DNA from: Echinicola sp. 20G
GTDB taxonomy: Bacteria; Bacteroidota; Bacteroidia; Cytophagales; Cyclobacteriaceae
DNA: 64,000 nt
Direction: 5' to 3'
Assembly (NCBI RefSeq): GCF_015533855.1
Contig: NZ_AP024154.1
Span: forward strand, 65,001-129,000
Shown: piece after piece, positions 9,336 through 17,645 of the stretch
Layout of the letters: each line of letters starts with the position of its first letter
How positions within the stretch are numbered: the stretch's first letter is position 1
Program-made: the position numbers and the translations under genes
The notes under the pieces: generated by a model
Seen by the model: the letters and a program-made list of their open reading frames with translations, nothing else
Databases searched by the model: none
What the model was told of the DNA's origin: nothing

Positions 9336-10151
9336 TTACTTAGTCAACTTGTGCTTAACTAGGATATCTACCAAAGTGATAGAAGCATCCTCCATATCGT
9401 TTACCAAAGAGTCGATTTTCGCCACACAATAGTTATAGAACAACTGTAGGATAATCGCTACGATCAAACCTGCTACAGTAGTCAAAAGGGCAATTTTAAT
9501 ACCACCTGCTACAAGAGATGGAGAGATATCACCAGCTGCTTCGATAGAGTCAAAGGCACCGATCATACCAATTACCGTACCCATGAAACCAAGCATTGGA
9601 GCAAGGGAGATAAATAGGGAAATCCAAACCAATCCTTTTTCCAAACGGCCCATTTCAACAGAACCATAAGCAATGATTGATTTTTCAACCATCTCAATAC
9701 CTTCAGAATATCTCATCAAACCTTGAGTAAAGATAGAAGCTACAGGACCTTTAGTGCTTTTAGTAACATCTTTAGCAGCTTCAATACCGCCTTGGTCAAG
9801 AGCATCTTCTACTTTAGCAAGAAGTTTTTTGGTGTTAGTAGTGGAAAGGTTAAGGGTAATGATTCTTTCCAGAGCTACTGCAAGACCCAAAATCAAACAG
9901 ATCAATACCGGAGTCATAAAGGTTGGGTCACCTTCGATGAACTTATCCTTGATTATTTGGTGGAATGGTTGGTCTTCTACCACGATCTCATCATCAGCCA
10001 TCACTGGCGCAGGATCTGGAGCGACTTCTTCCTCCATCATCATTTCAGTAGTGTCTCCAGCAGAAGCCTCTTCTGCGGTGTCTTGTGCTTTTGTGATAAC
10101 CGGAGATAAAAGCAGTCCGGTAAGCATGAACAAAGCGATTAACTTTTTCAT
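9336..10151 (-). CDS. exbB: MotA/TolQ/ExbB-family proton channel protein
   Basis: 271 residues. It starts with a signal-like hydrophobic segment (KKLIALFMLTGLLLSPVITKAQ). An unusual acidic, Met- and Pro-containing linker follows (about residues 25-60), then three membrane helices of the ExbB fold. The core stretch SLFISLAPMLGFMGTVIGMIGAFDSI and the following IKIALLTTVAGLIVAIILQL hold the conserved residues of the channel. With the two ExbDs it forms a stator for TonB-dependent transport or gliding-type machinery. No tonB gene is in the operon. The N-terminal extension is a Bacteroidota-type variation. Confidence 0.92.
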   Translation of the reverse strand: MKKLIALFMLTGLLLSPVITKAQDTAEEASAGDTTEMMMEEEVAPDPAPVMADDEIVVEDQPFHQIIKDKFIEGDPTFMTPVLICLILGLAVALERIITLNLSTTNTKKLLAKVEDALDQGGIEAAKDVTKSTKGPVASIFTQGLMRYSEGIEMVEKSIIAYGSVEMGRLEKGLVWISLFISLAPMLGFMGTVIGMIGAFDSIEAAGDISPSLVAGGIKIALLTTVAGLIVAIILQLFYNYCVAKIDSLVNDMEDASITLVDILVKHKLTK

Positions 10152-10214
10152 AATTTAGTTTTTAATAGACTTTAAATAAAGGTTAAACGGTTTCTAATTT
10201 TAATATTGAGCTTT

Positions 10215-10246
10215 TAAAGATATAATTTTTTCAATTCAAATGACAA
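10215..10246 (-). promoter_or_regulatory. candidate promoter for the exbB operon
   Basis: On the minus strand a TTG lies 21 nt before TATCTTTA, close to the Bacteroidota consensus TTG-N19/21-TAnnTTTG but with the final G replaced. It is about 65 nt upstream of the exbB ATG. The rest of the 299-nt gap 10152-10450 shows no open frame or structured RNA that I can support. Confidence 0.35.
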
Positions 10247-10450
10247 GGGATGATGTTATAATTTTTTCCTTATATCTATTACTACTCCCCATTTTCAATA
10301 CTTCCTTACAAGGTAACCATCTTTTTATGAACTAAAAAAGCTTTACTTATAAGAATGACAAACGGTAAAATAATTATGAATTAGAGCAGTAGTTTGAAAG
10401 AACATTATTGGCCATCCCTTATCCAAATGGCATTGACAGGGTGTAAAGTG

Positions 10451-10538
10451 CAGAGAGGAAGGGATTCGAACCCTCGATACCCTTTAGGGGTATACACGCT
10501 TTCCAGGCGTGCTCCTTCGACCGCTCGGACACCTCTCT
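10451..10538 (-). tRNA. tRNA-Ser (anticodon GGA)
   Basis: The minus strand folds into a class II tRNA of 88 nt. The acceptor stem is AGAGAGG/CCTCTCT with discriminator G. The D arm begins TGTCCGAGCGG. The anticodon stem is CACGC/GCGTG with loop CTGGAAA, giving GGA at positions 34-36. There is a long variable arm (ATACCC/GGGTAT) and a T arm with TTCGAAT. No CCA is encoded. It reads the serine codons UCC and UCU. Confidence 0.97.
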
Positions 10539-10745
10539 GTATTTCTCGCTAACAATCGAAGCGACAAATAAATATATAATATTTAGTTCCTGCAAATAAA
10601 CGAAAGCTTATTTAAGCAAAAATACGCGATTTCAGGCTGTATTCAAACATTATCTACTAGTACCAACCTGATTATCAACCTATTGTTTTATTGAAAAATT
10701 TTACATTTCTTTTGGCAATTTACAAGAAAATTCAACGAAGCTCTA

Positions 10746-11822
10746 TCAATTGCTGGTCAATGACATCTCTCCTGCAATAGGAGTTATCAGCTTCCTTCTA
10801 ATTTCATCCTCATCCGTCTCATTGGCAAGCAGGAACATCATCTTACATATGGCTGCTTCTGAAGTAATGTCCCCTCCACTAAGCACCCCAAGTCGCTTCA
10901 GTTCTTTACTTGTTTCATACCTACCTTGGATTACCCTACCGCCATTACATTGGGAAACATTTAAAATAATTATTCCTTTTTCTACTGCCTTCTGAACACT
11001 TTCTATAAACCAAGGCTCAGTAGGACTATTTCCCGAACCATAGGTTTCCATTACCACTCCCCTTAAACCTTCAATTCTGAAACAACTGTCAATTACTTCT
11101 GACGTAATCCCCGGAAACAGCTTTAGGATCATCACCCGTTTATCCAGCTTGTTGAGGTATTTTAACTGCACCCCTTCCTTAAATGGCTTAATGGCAGAGT
11201 AATTATAATCGATCACGATGCCCGACTCAGCCAAGGGAGGATAATTTTCAGACTCAAATGCATCAAAATGCACGCTCTGCATCTTCTTGGCCCTATTACC
11301 TCTCAGTAATAAGTGGTTAAAAAAGATACAAACTTCAGGTACGATAGGTTTGCCATTGGCTTTGGAAATAGCTATTTCCAAAGAAGTCATCAGGTTCTCC
11401 CTAGCATCTGAGCGCATTGCACTGATGGGAAGTTGAGCTCCAGTAAAGATCACGGGCTTACTCAGTCCTTTCAGCATAAAACTCAGCATCGAAGCTGAAT
11501 AGGCCATAGTATCTGTCCCGTGAAGTACCACAAAACCATCATAAGTATCATAATTTTCATATATGATATAAGCCATATCCACCCAATGCTGCATATTGAC
11601 ATTAGAAGAATCTATCGGCTCGGGAAATGATATCACCGTAATGGCAATATTCATATTGGTCAAGTTGGGTATCTTCTCCAGGATTTGACCAAAGTTAAAA
11701 GGCACCAAGGAACCTGACTCATCATAAGCCATTCCCAAAGTCCCCCCTGTATAAATGATCAAAACTGAGGATTTGATTTCGCTTTTTGCAGCGGTATTTA
11801 ATCTTACGATCTTATAATTCAT
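10746..11822 (-). CDS. ansA: type I L-asparaginase
   Basis: Cytoplasmic asparaginase of 358 residues, hydrolysing Asn to Asp and ammonia. The first threonine motif is VLIIYTGGTLGMAYDESG and the second is VVLHGTDTMAYSASMLSFML. No signal peptide is present, consistent with the low-affinity type I enzyme (E. coli AnsA). Its start overlaps the tatD stop by 4 nt (ATGA), so it is translationally coupled at the end of a seven-gene minus-strand run. Confidence 0.95.
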   Translation of the reverse strand: MNYKIVRLNTAAKSEIKSSVLIIYTGGTLGMAYDESGSLVPFNFGQILEKIPNLTNMNIAITVISFPEPIDSSNVNMQHWVDMAYIIYENYDTYDGFVVLHGTDTMAYSASMLSFMLKGLSKPVIFTGAQLPISAMRSDARENLMTSLEIAISKANGKPIVPEVCIFFNHLLLRGNRAKKMQSVHFDAFESENYPPLAESGIVIDYNYSAIKPFKEGVQLKYLNKLDKRVMILKLFPGITSEVIDSCFRIEGLRGVVMETYGSGNSPTEPWFIESVQKAVEKGIIILNVSQCNGGRVIQGRYETSKELKRLGVLSGGDITSEAAICKMMFLLANETDEDEIRRKLITPIAGEMSLTSN

Positions 11823-12595
11823 ACATTAGATCGGTTAAAAACTTTGTTGGCATTCAAATTAGTAATTTCAGCGACCTTATCAATCGTACTTTCTGTCAAA
11901 TCACCTACTCTTTCTGCTATTATTGGAATATACTCTGGAGAATTTCTTTTCCCTCGGTGTGGCACAGGTGCCAAATATGGCCCGTCCGTTTCTAAAACAA
12001 GATTTTCAAGACCTATCTCAGGCAAAACTTTATCCAAACCTCCATTTTTGAAAGTTGAGACACCGCCTATGCCCAACAAAAATCCCATATCAATAATTTC
12101 TTTGGCTTGGCTAATGGAACCAGTAAAACAATGGAAAATCCCAGTTAAACGGTCATCTTTCTCTTGCTTTATAATTTCAATGGTCTCATCAATGGATTCC
12201 CTACAATGAAGTATGATAGGAAGATGCTTTTCTTTTGCCCAGGCAACCTGAATCTTCAAAGCTTCCTTTTGCAATTCAAAAAGGCTTTTGTCCCAATAAA
12301 GGTCTGTACCTATCTCCCCGATGGCAACAAACTCACGCTTGGCCAACCAGTCCTCCATAATGTAAAGCTCTTTTTCAAAACCCTTCTTCACATCACAGGG
12401 ATGCAGCCCCATCATGGGGATGCACATGTCCGGGTATTTTTGCTCGGCTTCCAACATGGAGTCAATGGATTCCACATCCACATTGGGCATATATATCTTA
12501 TCCACACCATTCTCCCTACACCGTTGAATCACCTCATCTCTATCACTATCGTACTTTTTGGAATAAATATGGGCGTGGGTATCAATAAAATGCAT
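11819..12595 (-). CDS. tatD: TatD-family metal-dependent DNase
   Basis: TIM-barrel hydrolase of about 258 residues. The metal-binding motifs are in order: IDTHAHIY at the N-terminus, GEIGTDLYW, HCRES, FHCFTGS, and ETDGPYLAPVPHRGKRN near the C-terminus. TatD proteins are 3'-5' exonucleases linked to DNA repair and quality control. I chose the ATG at 12595 because it shares its A with the upstream stop (TGATG) and is preceded by a clear AGAGGAG ribosome-binding site inside the upstream gene. The alternative start 21 nt earlier is a TTG. Confidence 0.95.
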   Translation of the reverse strand: MHFIDTHAHIYSKKYDSDRDEVIQRCRENGVDKIYMPNVDVESIDSMLEAEQKYPDMCIPMMGLHPCDVKKGFEKELYIMEDWLAKREFVAIGEIGTDLYWDKSLFELQKEALKIQVAWAKEKHLPIILHCRESIDETIEIIKQEKDDRLTGIFHCFTGSISQAKEIIDMGFLLGIGGVSTFKNGGLDKVLPEIGLENLVLETDGPYLAPVPHRGKRNSPEYIPIIAERVGDLTESTIDKVAEITNLNANKVFNRSNV

Positions 12596-13689
12596 CAGTA
12601 TCTCCTCTCTTTCCAATTAATTTTCGAAGGCCAAAAATAATACACTATTGTTGACCATGAAATTACTAGATGATAAACTTCAAAAATAAATAATTCTCCC
12701 CAATTCACTTTACCCTTACAATTATGGGCTAACTTCTTAATAAATGCAGCTTGAACCCATATTTTCCCAAACCATATTGCTCCTCCAAGCCATACGTTAA
12801 AAACAAGCACTGTAATGATGGCAGGAAAAAACAAAGCCTGCAGTACCAGCAAAAGTTTCCATCGAAAGGGTAGGCTCAAAGCTCCACGCATCCACCGCTT
12901 TCTTTGGCGCATCAACTGAAAAAAGCTTTTTTCACCCTTAGTATATACCAAACTTTTAGAAGTCATTTGATGAATAGGATCATACCCTTTTTCCATCACG
13001 GCTTGTCCAAGCGCAAAATCTTCTGTCACTGAAAATCCAAGTGACTCATAACCTCCTATAGCTTCATAAGCCTCCCTGCTTACCAGCATATTGTTCCCGA
13101 CAGCAGTTAAGAGCTTTCCTAAATCTGCGGTAACTTTAATCATTCCAAGGGTAATCCACCAATCCATTCCTTGAAGCCTCTCAAAGATATTTTCACCAGC
13201 CACCTCTGTCACTCCAACTATTAGCCCATATCGGGGTTCAAAAGCGCTAACCATTTCCTTTACCCAAAACTCATTAGTCCTGCAATCCGCATCTGTAAAC
13301 AGCAAAAGCTCTCCAGTGGCTACTTGTGCCATTTGCGCCAAAGCATTAGCCTTACCATTAAGATGGGAATAACGCGTTTTTATTTCCACATAAGTACGAT
13401 TGGAAAATTCATTGGACCAATCTCTTAAAATCTGTCCTGTATGATCTTCACTTTGGTCATTACCTACTATAAATTCAATCTTTTCAGGTGGGTAATTAAT
13501 AGACTCAAAAGACTTAAGGCATGCTTTTACAGTACTCGCCTCATTTCGAGCAGGTAAAAGAACCGACACCATAGGTAAATCAACATCCCTTTTACTGTAA
13601 TCTTTAAAATTGAAAAAAATAAAAAAACACAACAAGAAGTCCTGGACCAGTAACAAACCAACCAATACCAATGCGACAAAGAACATCAT
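12595..13689 (-). CDS. membrane-anchored family 2 glycosyltransferase
   Basis: 364 residues: one N-terminal membrane helix, a GT-A domain and C-terminal hydrophobic segments. The catalytic features are VSVLLPARNE at the start of the fold, FTDADC (the DxD-type metal motif), TEDFALG (catalytic-base region) and QRKRWMRG, the Q/RxxRW motif of processive enzymes such as cellulose, hyaluronan and poly-GlcNAc synthases. Its partner gene, a NodB deacetylase overlapping by 4 nt, suggests synthesis of an N-acetylhexosamine-containing polymer or glycolipid. That product is an inference. Confidence 0.88.
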   Translation of the reverse strand: MMFFVALVLVGLLLVQDFLLCFFIFFNFKDYSKRDVDLPMVSVLLPARNEASTVKACLKSFESINYPPEKIEFIVGNDQSEDHTGQILRDWSNEFSNRTYVEIKTRYSHLNGKANALAQMAQVATGELLLFTDADCRTNEFWVKEMVSAFEPRYGLIVGVTEVAGENIFERLQGMDWWITLGMIKVTADLGKLLTAVGNNMLVSREAYEAIGGYESLGFSVTEDFALGQAVMEKGYDPIHQMTSKSLVYTKGEKSFFQLMRQRKRWMRGALSLPFRWKLLLVLQALFFPAIITVLVFNVWLGGAIWFGKIWVQAAFIKKLAHNCKGKVNWGELFIFEVYHLVISWSTIVYYFWPSKINWKERRY

Positions 13690-14312
13690 AACACTTCTGT
13701 TTGATATTTTTGGTCTTGTAGATAGTCTAGGTATGATGGTAAAACTTTCTTGATAATAGAGACCGTTTTTAGCTGATCATGAAACAATATGATTGAACCA
13801 TTTTGGGTATATTTTATTGTTTTGGACAAACATTGCATTGGTGGTTGTCGCGGATCATAGTCTCCGGAAAGCACATCCCACATAATGATTTGGTATTGAC
13901 CTGAAAGTACTTTTAACTGGCTCCGCTTTAATCTCCCATAAGGAGGTCTAAACAACCCCGTCACATTACCAGTCACTTCTTGGATAATATCATTGCAATG
14001 AGACACATTATTAATATAAGCTGTTGTATTTACTCTATTCCCTTGTAAATGGTTAAAAGTATGGTTGCCAATTTGGTGACCTTCCTCCACTACCCTCTGA
14101 GCAATTTCCGGGTACTTTTTAACATTATCTCCTACCATGAAAAATGTTGCCTTCATTCCTCTTTCAGATAGCTGATCCAATATATAAGGTGTGATTTCCG
14201 GAACAGGCCCATCATCAAAAGTCAAATAGACCTTAGCCTCTTCCCTGGATTTATTCCAGATATATCTTGGAAAAAGGCGCTTGATAAGTCCAGGCACATA
14301 ATGAATGATCAT
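13686..14312 (-). CDS. polysaccharide deacetylase (NodB homology domain, CE4)
   Basis: 208 residues. TFDDGP holds the catalytic-base and metal Asp pair, HTFNH supplies the two metal His residues, and FRPPYG is motif 3. The family removes N-acetyl groups from chitin-like oligomers, peptidoglycan or poly-GlcNAc. No clear signal peptide is seen, so it may act on a cytoplasmic or inner-face substrate. The ATGA overlap with the following GT2 gene argues for a shared pathway. Confidence 0.9.
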   Translation of the reverse strand: MIIHYVPGLIKRLFPRYIWNKSREEAKVYLTFDDGPVPEITPYILDQLSERGMKATFFMVGDNVKKYPEIAQRVVEEGHQIGNHTFNHLQGNRVNTTAYINNVSHCNDIIQEVTGNVTGLFRPPYGRLKRSQLKVLSGQYQIIMWDVLSGDYDPRQPPMQCLSKTIKYTQNGSIILFHDQLKTVSIIKKVLPSYLDYLQDQKYQTEVL

Positions 14313-14318
14313 AAGCCA

Positions 14319-15530
14319 TTATTTGAAGCGAATACTCAACAAGGTGATGTCATCCCTACGAGCTATCTCTCCAGAAAATTCATTCCATTCCTCAAAAAAA
14401 ACTTCATGGAAATACTCAGGAGAAATGCAATTGTTCCTATTGACAAAAGACATAAACCGTTCCTCTCCATATTCTTCATCATTTGCATTAAAAGCTTCTG
14501 TCAAGCCATCTGTATACATGTGCAGGGTAAAGTCACTTAATCCAGAGCGCTCACCTTCTTCCAAAAACGGCAGCTGCTTAAAGGCACCCAAAATGGTAGT
14601 GCCTGCTTCCAAAAGCTCACTTTTACCTTCTTTCTCCCAACAAAGCACAGGCGGATTATGACCTGCATTGATAAATTTTAGCGTCTTGGTTTTGTAATTA
14701 TAATACCCTAAAAAGAAAGTAATGAACCTTTCCCCATTCGTATTTTCAAATATGGTAAAGTTTAACTGCTCAGCAACCATCTTCAAATCAGATGAGCTTC
14801 TGAGCAAAGTTCTCAATGCCGCCTGAAAGTTGGACATTAACAAAGCCGCAGGCATGCCTTTGCCTGATACATCAGCAATACAAAAGAAAACTTCATCTTC
14901 CGATTTCTCTATCAAATCATAATAGTCCCCACCAACAGTGCTATGGGGATAGTAAGTTACTTTCGCATCAATTTTATCCTTGACAGGTAAGGTTGCCGGA
15001 AACAACATCCGCTGCACATTGCTGGCGATTTCCACTTCACGCTTCAGCCTTTCTTGCTCCAATTGCCTTCTAGCAAACCGTTTGTTTTCTAGTGCCACTA
15101 CCAGGATATTGGTCAACGCCTGTGTAAAGTCGAGATCTAACTCCTGTTCAGTATCTTTTATTTTTAACAGTAAAATAGCGAGCATCTTATCCTTATGATA
15201 AACCGGAACATATATATCAAGTTCATTAAAAGAATAATCCTCCGGCATCACCAAATTCAGCTTCCCAATTTCCCGATTATCATCCACATCAGTGTGAGGG
15301 ATAAGCTTGGGAATATTTTGCTTCACACCATGCTTTACTCTTTCTTCAAACCCTTCTGAATTGGCCACATACAACACCAAGGACCTAATATTAAGATGCA
15401 CCAAACAGGTAAACTTAAATATGTTGAGTAGAACAGATTCTGTTTTGTTCTCGTTAATGGCCTGCGTGATTTCCAGCAAAGCCTTGAGCTCAAGTTCTTT
15501 TCTTTGATATTTTACTGTTTCTGCAGTCAA
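14319..15530 (-). CDS. SpoIIE-type PP2C serine/threonine phosphatase with GAF-like sensor region
   Basis: About 403 residues. The N-terminal half (to about 150) looks like a GAF-type sensor, followed by a coiled segment (RRQLEQERLKREVEIASNVQRML). The RsbU/SpoIIE phosphatase domain contains STVGGDYYDL, ADVSGKGMPAALLMS, INAGHNPP and YTDGLTEAFN, with the metal-binding Asp residues. Such enzymes dephosphorylate anti-sigma antagonists or regulate envelope programmes. No partner kinase or STAS protein is nearby. The only start in frame at this position is a TTG at 15530, so the exact N-terminus is uncertain. Confidence 0.88.
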   Translation of the reverse strand: MTAETVKYQRKELELKALLEITQAINENKTESVLLNIFKFTCLVHLNIRSLVLYVANSEGFEERVKHGVKQNIPKLIPHTDVDDNREIGKLNLVMPEDYSFNELDIYVPVYHKDKMLAILLLKIKDTEQELDLDFTQALTNILVVALENKRFARRQLEQERLKREVEIASNVQRMLFPATLPVKDKIDAKVTYYPHSTVGGDYYDLIEKSEDEVFFCIADVSGKGMPAALLMSNFQAALRTLLRSSSDLKMVAEQLNFTIFENTNGERFITFFLGYYNYKTKTLKFINAGHNPPVLCWEKEGKSELLEAGTTILGAFKQLPFLEEGERSGLSDFTLHMYTDGLTEAFNANDEEYGEERFMSFVNRNNCISPEYFHEVFFEEWNEFSGEIARRDDITLLSIRFK

Positions 15531-15541
15531 AACCTTGTCAT

Positions 15542-15793
15542 TTACATTGTATTGTGTTCCATGAGGCCTTTCTTGGTAGCCAGATAATAATAAGCCCTTC
15601 CTTCTTTCACTACCTCCACTTCATCAAAAATCTCTCTATCAGGCTCCTTTAAGCATTTGATCAATTCCCTTTCATAAAGCCCTTGTAAGACCAACAATAG
15701 CCGCTCTTCTTCCCAACCAAGCGTCTCCTTAAGGTAACCAAAAGGCTGTACAAAATACAATTCGTCCATTAATTCATACTCTTCCTCTGACAT
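15542..15793 (-). CDS. small conserved protein, function unknown
   Basis: 83 residues, acidic at the start (MSEEEYELMDELYFVQPFG). A helix-rich middle (LKETLGWEEERLLLVLQGLYERELIKCL) and a beta-like end (VEVVKEGRAYYYLATKKGLMEHN) together look like a winged-helix fold. I do not recognise the family. It precedes the phosphatase gene by 12 nt and is very likely co-transcribed with it, so a regulatory role with the phosphatase is possible but unproven. Confidence 0.6.
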   Translation of the reverse strand: MSEEEYELMDELYFVQPFGYLKETLGWEEERLLLVLQGLYERELIKCLKEPDREIFDEVEVVKEGRAYYYLATKKGLMEHNTM

Positions 15794-15835
15794 CCTAATC
15801 TAATGTTTAAGTAAATTTAGGTCTATTCAAACACA

Positions 15836-16957
15836 TTACCTTCCTTTCCACTTAAATTTCCCGAAAAATGAAGACAAAGCCACAACAATCACAAAACAAG
15901 GATGACAGAAACTCGCGTAAATAAAACTTAAAAAAGGTGCTTTTATTTCATATCCTTCCAAAACTTTATTCATTACAACATACTCCACACCTAATTTAAG
16001 TACCCAATAAAGTAAAAAAAGAAGCGGCATCAAGCCAGACCCCAACAGTAGCAGCGGACTTAACAAACTAGCCAAGGAAAACCCAGCGGTCACCACTGCT
16101 CCGAATGCATTTTCCATGGATTGATGCTTGTTCCATTTACTGACCCATCGCGCCCTTTGTGCAATGAATAAGCTCCAGTTTTTTTCTGCTTTGGTCTTAA
16201 CCAATACTTTTTCATCCGTGAAATAATGAATTGCATGATATCCAAATGCCCTTACCACTTTCTCCAACAGAAAAGAATCATCCCCAGAGCTTTGTTCACG
16301 ATTGCCTTGATAACCACCCAAATGTTGAAAAGCTTCTTTTCTGTAGCCCATATTGGCAGCACTACACATAATGGGTTTGTTGATCTGAAAAAAGAAATTG
16401 GTCATCAACAAAATACTGGACCATTCTATTTGTTGGAATTGATTGAAGTTACTTTTTCTGCCTTCTGACATTACAGGCCCAGCCACCATTTGAACCTTGG
16501 GGTCGTTAAAAGGCTGAAGCATATTTTCGACCCAATCTGAAGGCAAAACACAATCAGCATCCGTTGTCAGAATAATGTAGCCGTTGGAAAGAACCACTCC
16601 TTGTTCTATCGCTCCTTTTTTTCCTTGCGCCTGACTTTGGACCATCAAAAAATGGCTATAACTTTTTCCTTTAATCCATGAGTCTACGTATTCTGCTCCC
16701 CCGTCTTCACTTGAATCATCAATCAAAATAACCTGCAAACTTGGATAAGTCAATTTCTCCAAGCTTTCCAACAACTTGGGTAATTGGCTCTTTTCATTCC
16801 TAAAGGGAACCAATAAGGTAACTGGATAATCGAAAACATTTATTTTCTCTGAAGTCTTACCCTTTGACTTACGCCAAAAAACGGCCAGCATCACCAATAT
16901 GGCCAAATAAATAACCAAGGCTTCAAAAAAGAAAAATGCCAAAAGATTCATGCCCAT
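15836..16957 (-). CDS. membrane family 2 glycosyltransferase
   Basis: 373 residues with one N-terminal and about three C-terminal membrane helices around a GT-A domain. Motifs: VTLLVPFRNE, VILIDDSSEDG, TTDADC (DxD type), SGDDSFLLEK (acceptor/base region) and QRARWVSKW (QxxRW). It is a second, divergent relative of the GT2 gene at 12595-13689 and leads the seven-gene minus-strand series. It probably takes part in exopolysaccharide or glycolipid synthesis. It is divergent from ruvC with only 26 nt between the starts. Confidence 0.87.
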   Translation of the reverse strand: MGMNLLAFFFFEALVIYLAILVMLAVFWRKSKGKTSEKINVFDYPVTLLVPFRNEKSQLPKLLESLEKLTYPSLQVILIDDSSEDGGAEYVDSWIKGKSYSHFLMVQSQAQGKKGAIEQGVVLSNGYIILTTDADCVLPSDWVENMLQPFNDPKVQMVAGPVMSEGRKSNFNQFQQIEWSSILLMTNFFFQINKPIMCSAANMGYRKEAFQHLGGYQGNREQSSGDDSFLLEKVVRAFGYHAIHYFTDEKVLVKTKAEKNWSLFIAQRARWVSKWNKHQSMENAFGAVVTAGFSLASLLSPLLLLGSGLMPLLFLLYWVLKLGVEYVVMNKVLEGYEIKAPFLSFIYASFCHPCFVIVVALSSFFGKFKWKGR

Positions 16958-16983
16958 GGGAGTATTTCTACTAAATTGCGCTA

Positions 16984-17556
16984 ATGGGCAAAATAGCGAA
17001 AAAGGAGGTGAAAGAACAAATCATTTTAGGAATTGATCCCGGTACCAATGTGATGGGCTATGGATTGATTTTGGTAAAAGGAAATAAATATGAGACCATA
17101 CAATATGGTGTTATCCACCTCAAGAAATATGGCTCTCATGAACTGAAACTGAAAAAGATTTTTGAACGGGTTACCGGTATCATAGATGAATTCCTGCCAG
17201 ACAAAGTAGCCTTGGAAGCTCCCTTTTATGGACAAAACGTCCAATCCATGCTGAAGTTAGGGCGTGCTCAGGGAGTGGCTATGGCTGCAGCGCTGGCCAG
17301 GGATATTCCCATTGCCGAATATTCTCCCAAAAAAGTAAAACAATCGGTCACTGGAAATGGCAATGCCTCCAAAGAACAAGTGGCTGAAATGCTCAAAACA
17401 CTTTTAAAAATTGAATCAATTCCCAAGCTATTGGATGCTACTGATGCATTGGCTGTAGCAATATGCCACCATTTCCATGATGGACGATTACAAACACGAG
17501 GAAGAACCGCAGGATGGAAAGCCTTTTTAGAAGAAAATCCTGATAGGGTCAAATAA
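16984..17556 (+). CDS. ruvC: crossover junction endodeoxyribonuclease RuvC
   Basis: Holliday junction resolvase of 190 residues, working with RuvAB in recombinational repair. The four catalytic acidic residues are visible: Asp18 in ILGIDPGT, Glu78 in ALEAPF, and Asp151 and Asp154 in [13 protein letters not shown]. The N-terminus is about ten residues longer and more basic than E. coli RuvC. It stands alone on the plus strand, divergent from a glycosyltransferase and convergent with thiL. Confidence 0.96.
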   Translation: MGKIAKKEVKEQIILGIDPGTNVMGYGLILVKGNKYETIQYGVIHLKKYGSHELKLKKIFERVTGIIDEFLPDKVALEAPFYGQNVQSMLKLGRAQGVAMAAALARDIPIAEYSPKKVKQSVTGNGNASKEQVAEMLKTLLKIESIPKLLDATDALAVAICHHFHDGRLQTRGRTAGWKAFLEENPDRVK

Positions 17557-17616
17557 AAAAACCACAGCTGGTAGCAAAAAAGAATCAATTTTCTCTTTTT
17601 ATCTAACCAACTGTGG
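17555..17616. terminator. imperfect long-loop hairpin, probable terminator of thiL (minus) and ruvC
   Basis: CCACAGCTGGT at 17562-17572 pairs with ACCAACTGTGG at 17606-17616 with one mismatch. The inner loop contains complementary A- and T-rich pieces that can extend the helix. On the minus strand the hairpin runs straight into a T-tract, which is the better terminator orientation. Confidence 0.6.
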
Positions 17617-17645
17617 CTAATAATATATTCAACACCTTTATGCTT

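Noticed and set aside
12164..12640. 158-codon open frame antisense to tatD
   Set aside because: It runs across the tatD start region and into the GT2 gene on the other strand, with no recognisable domain.
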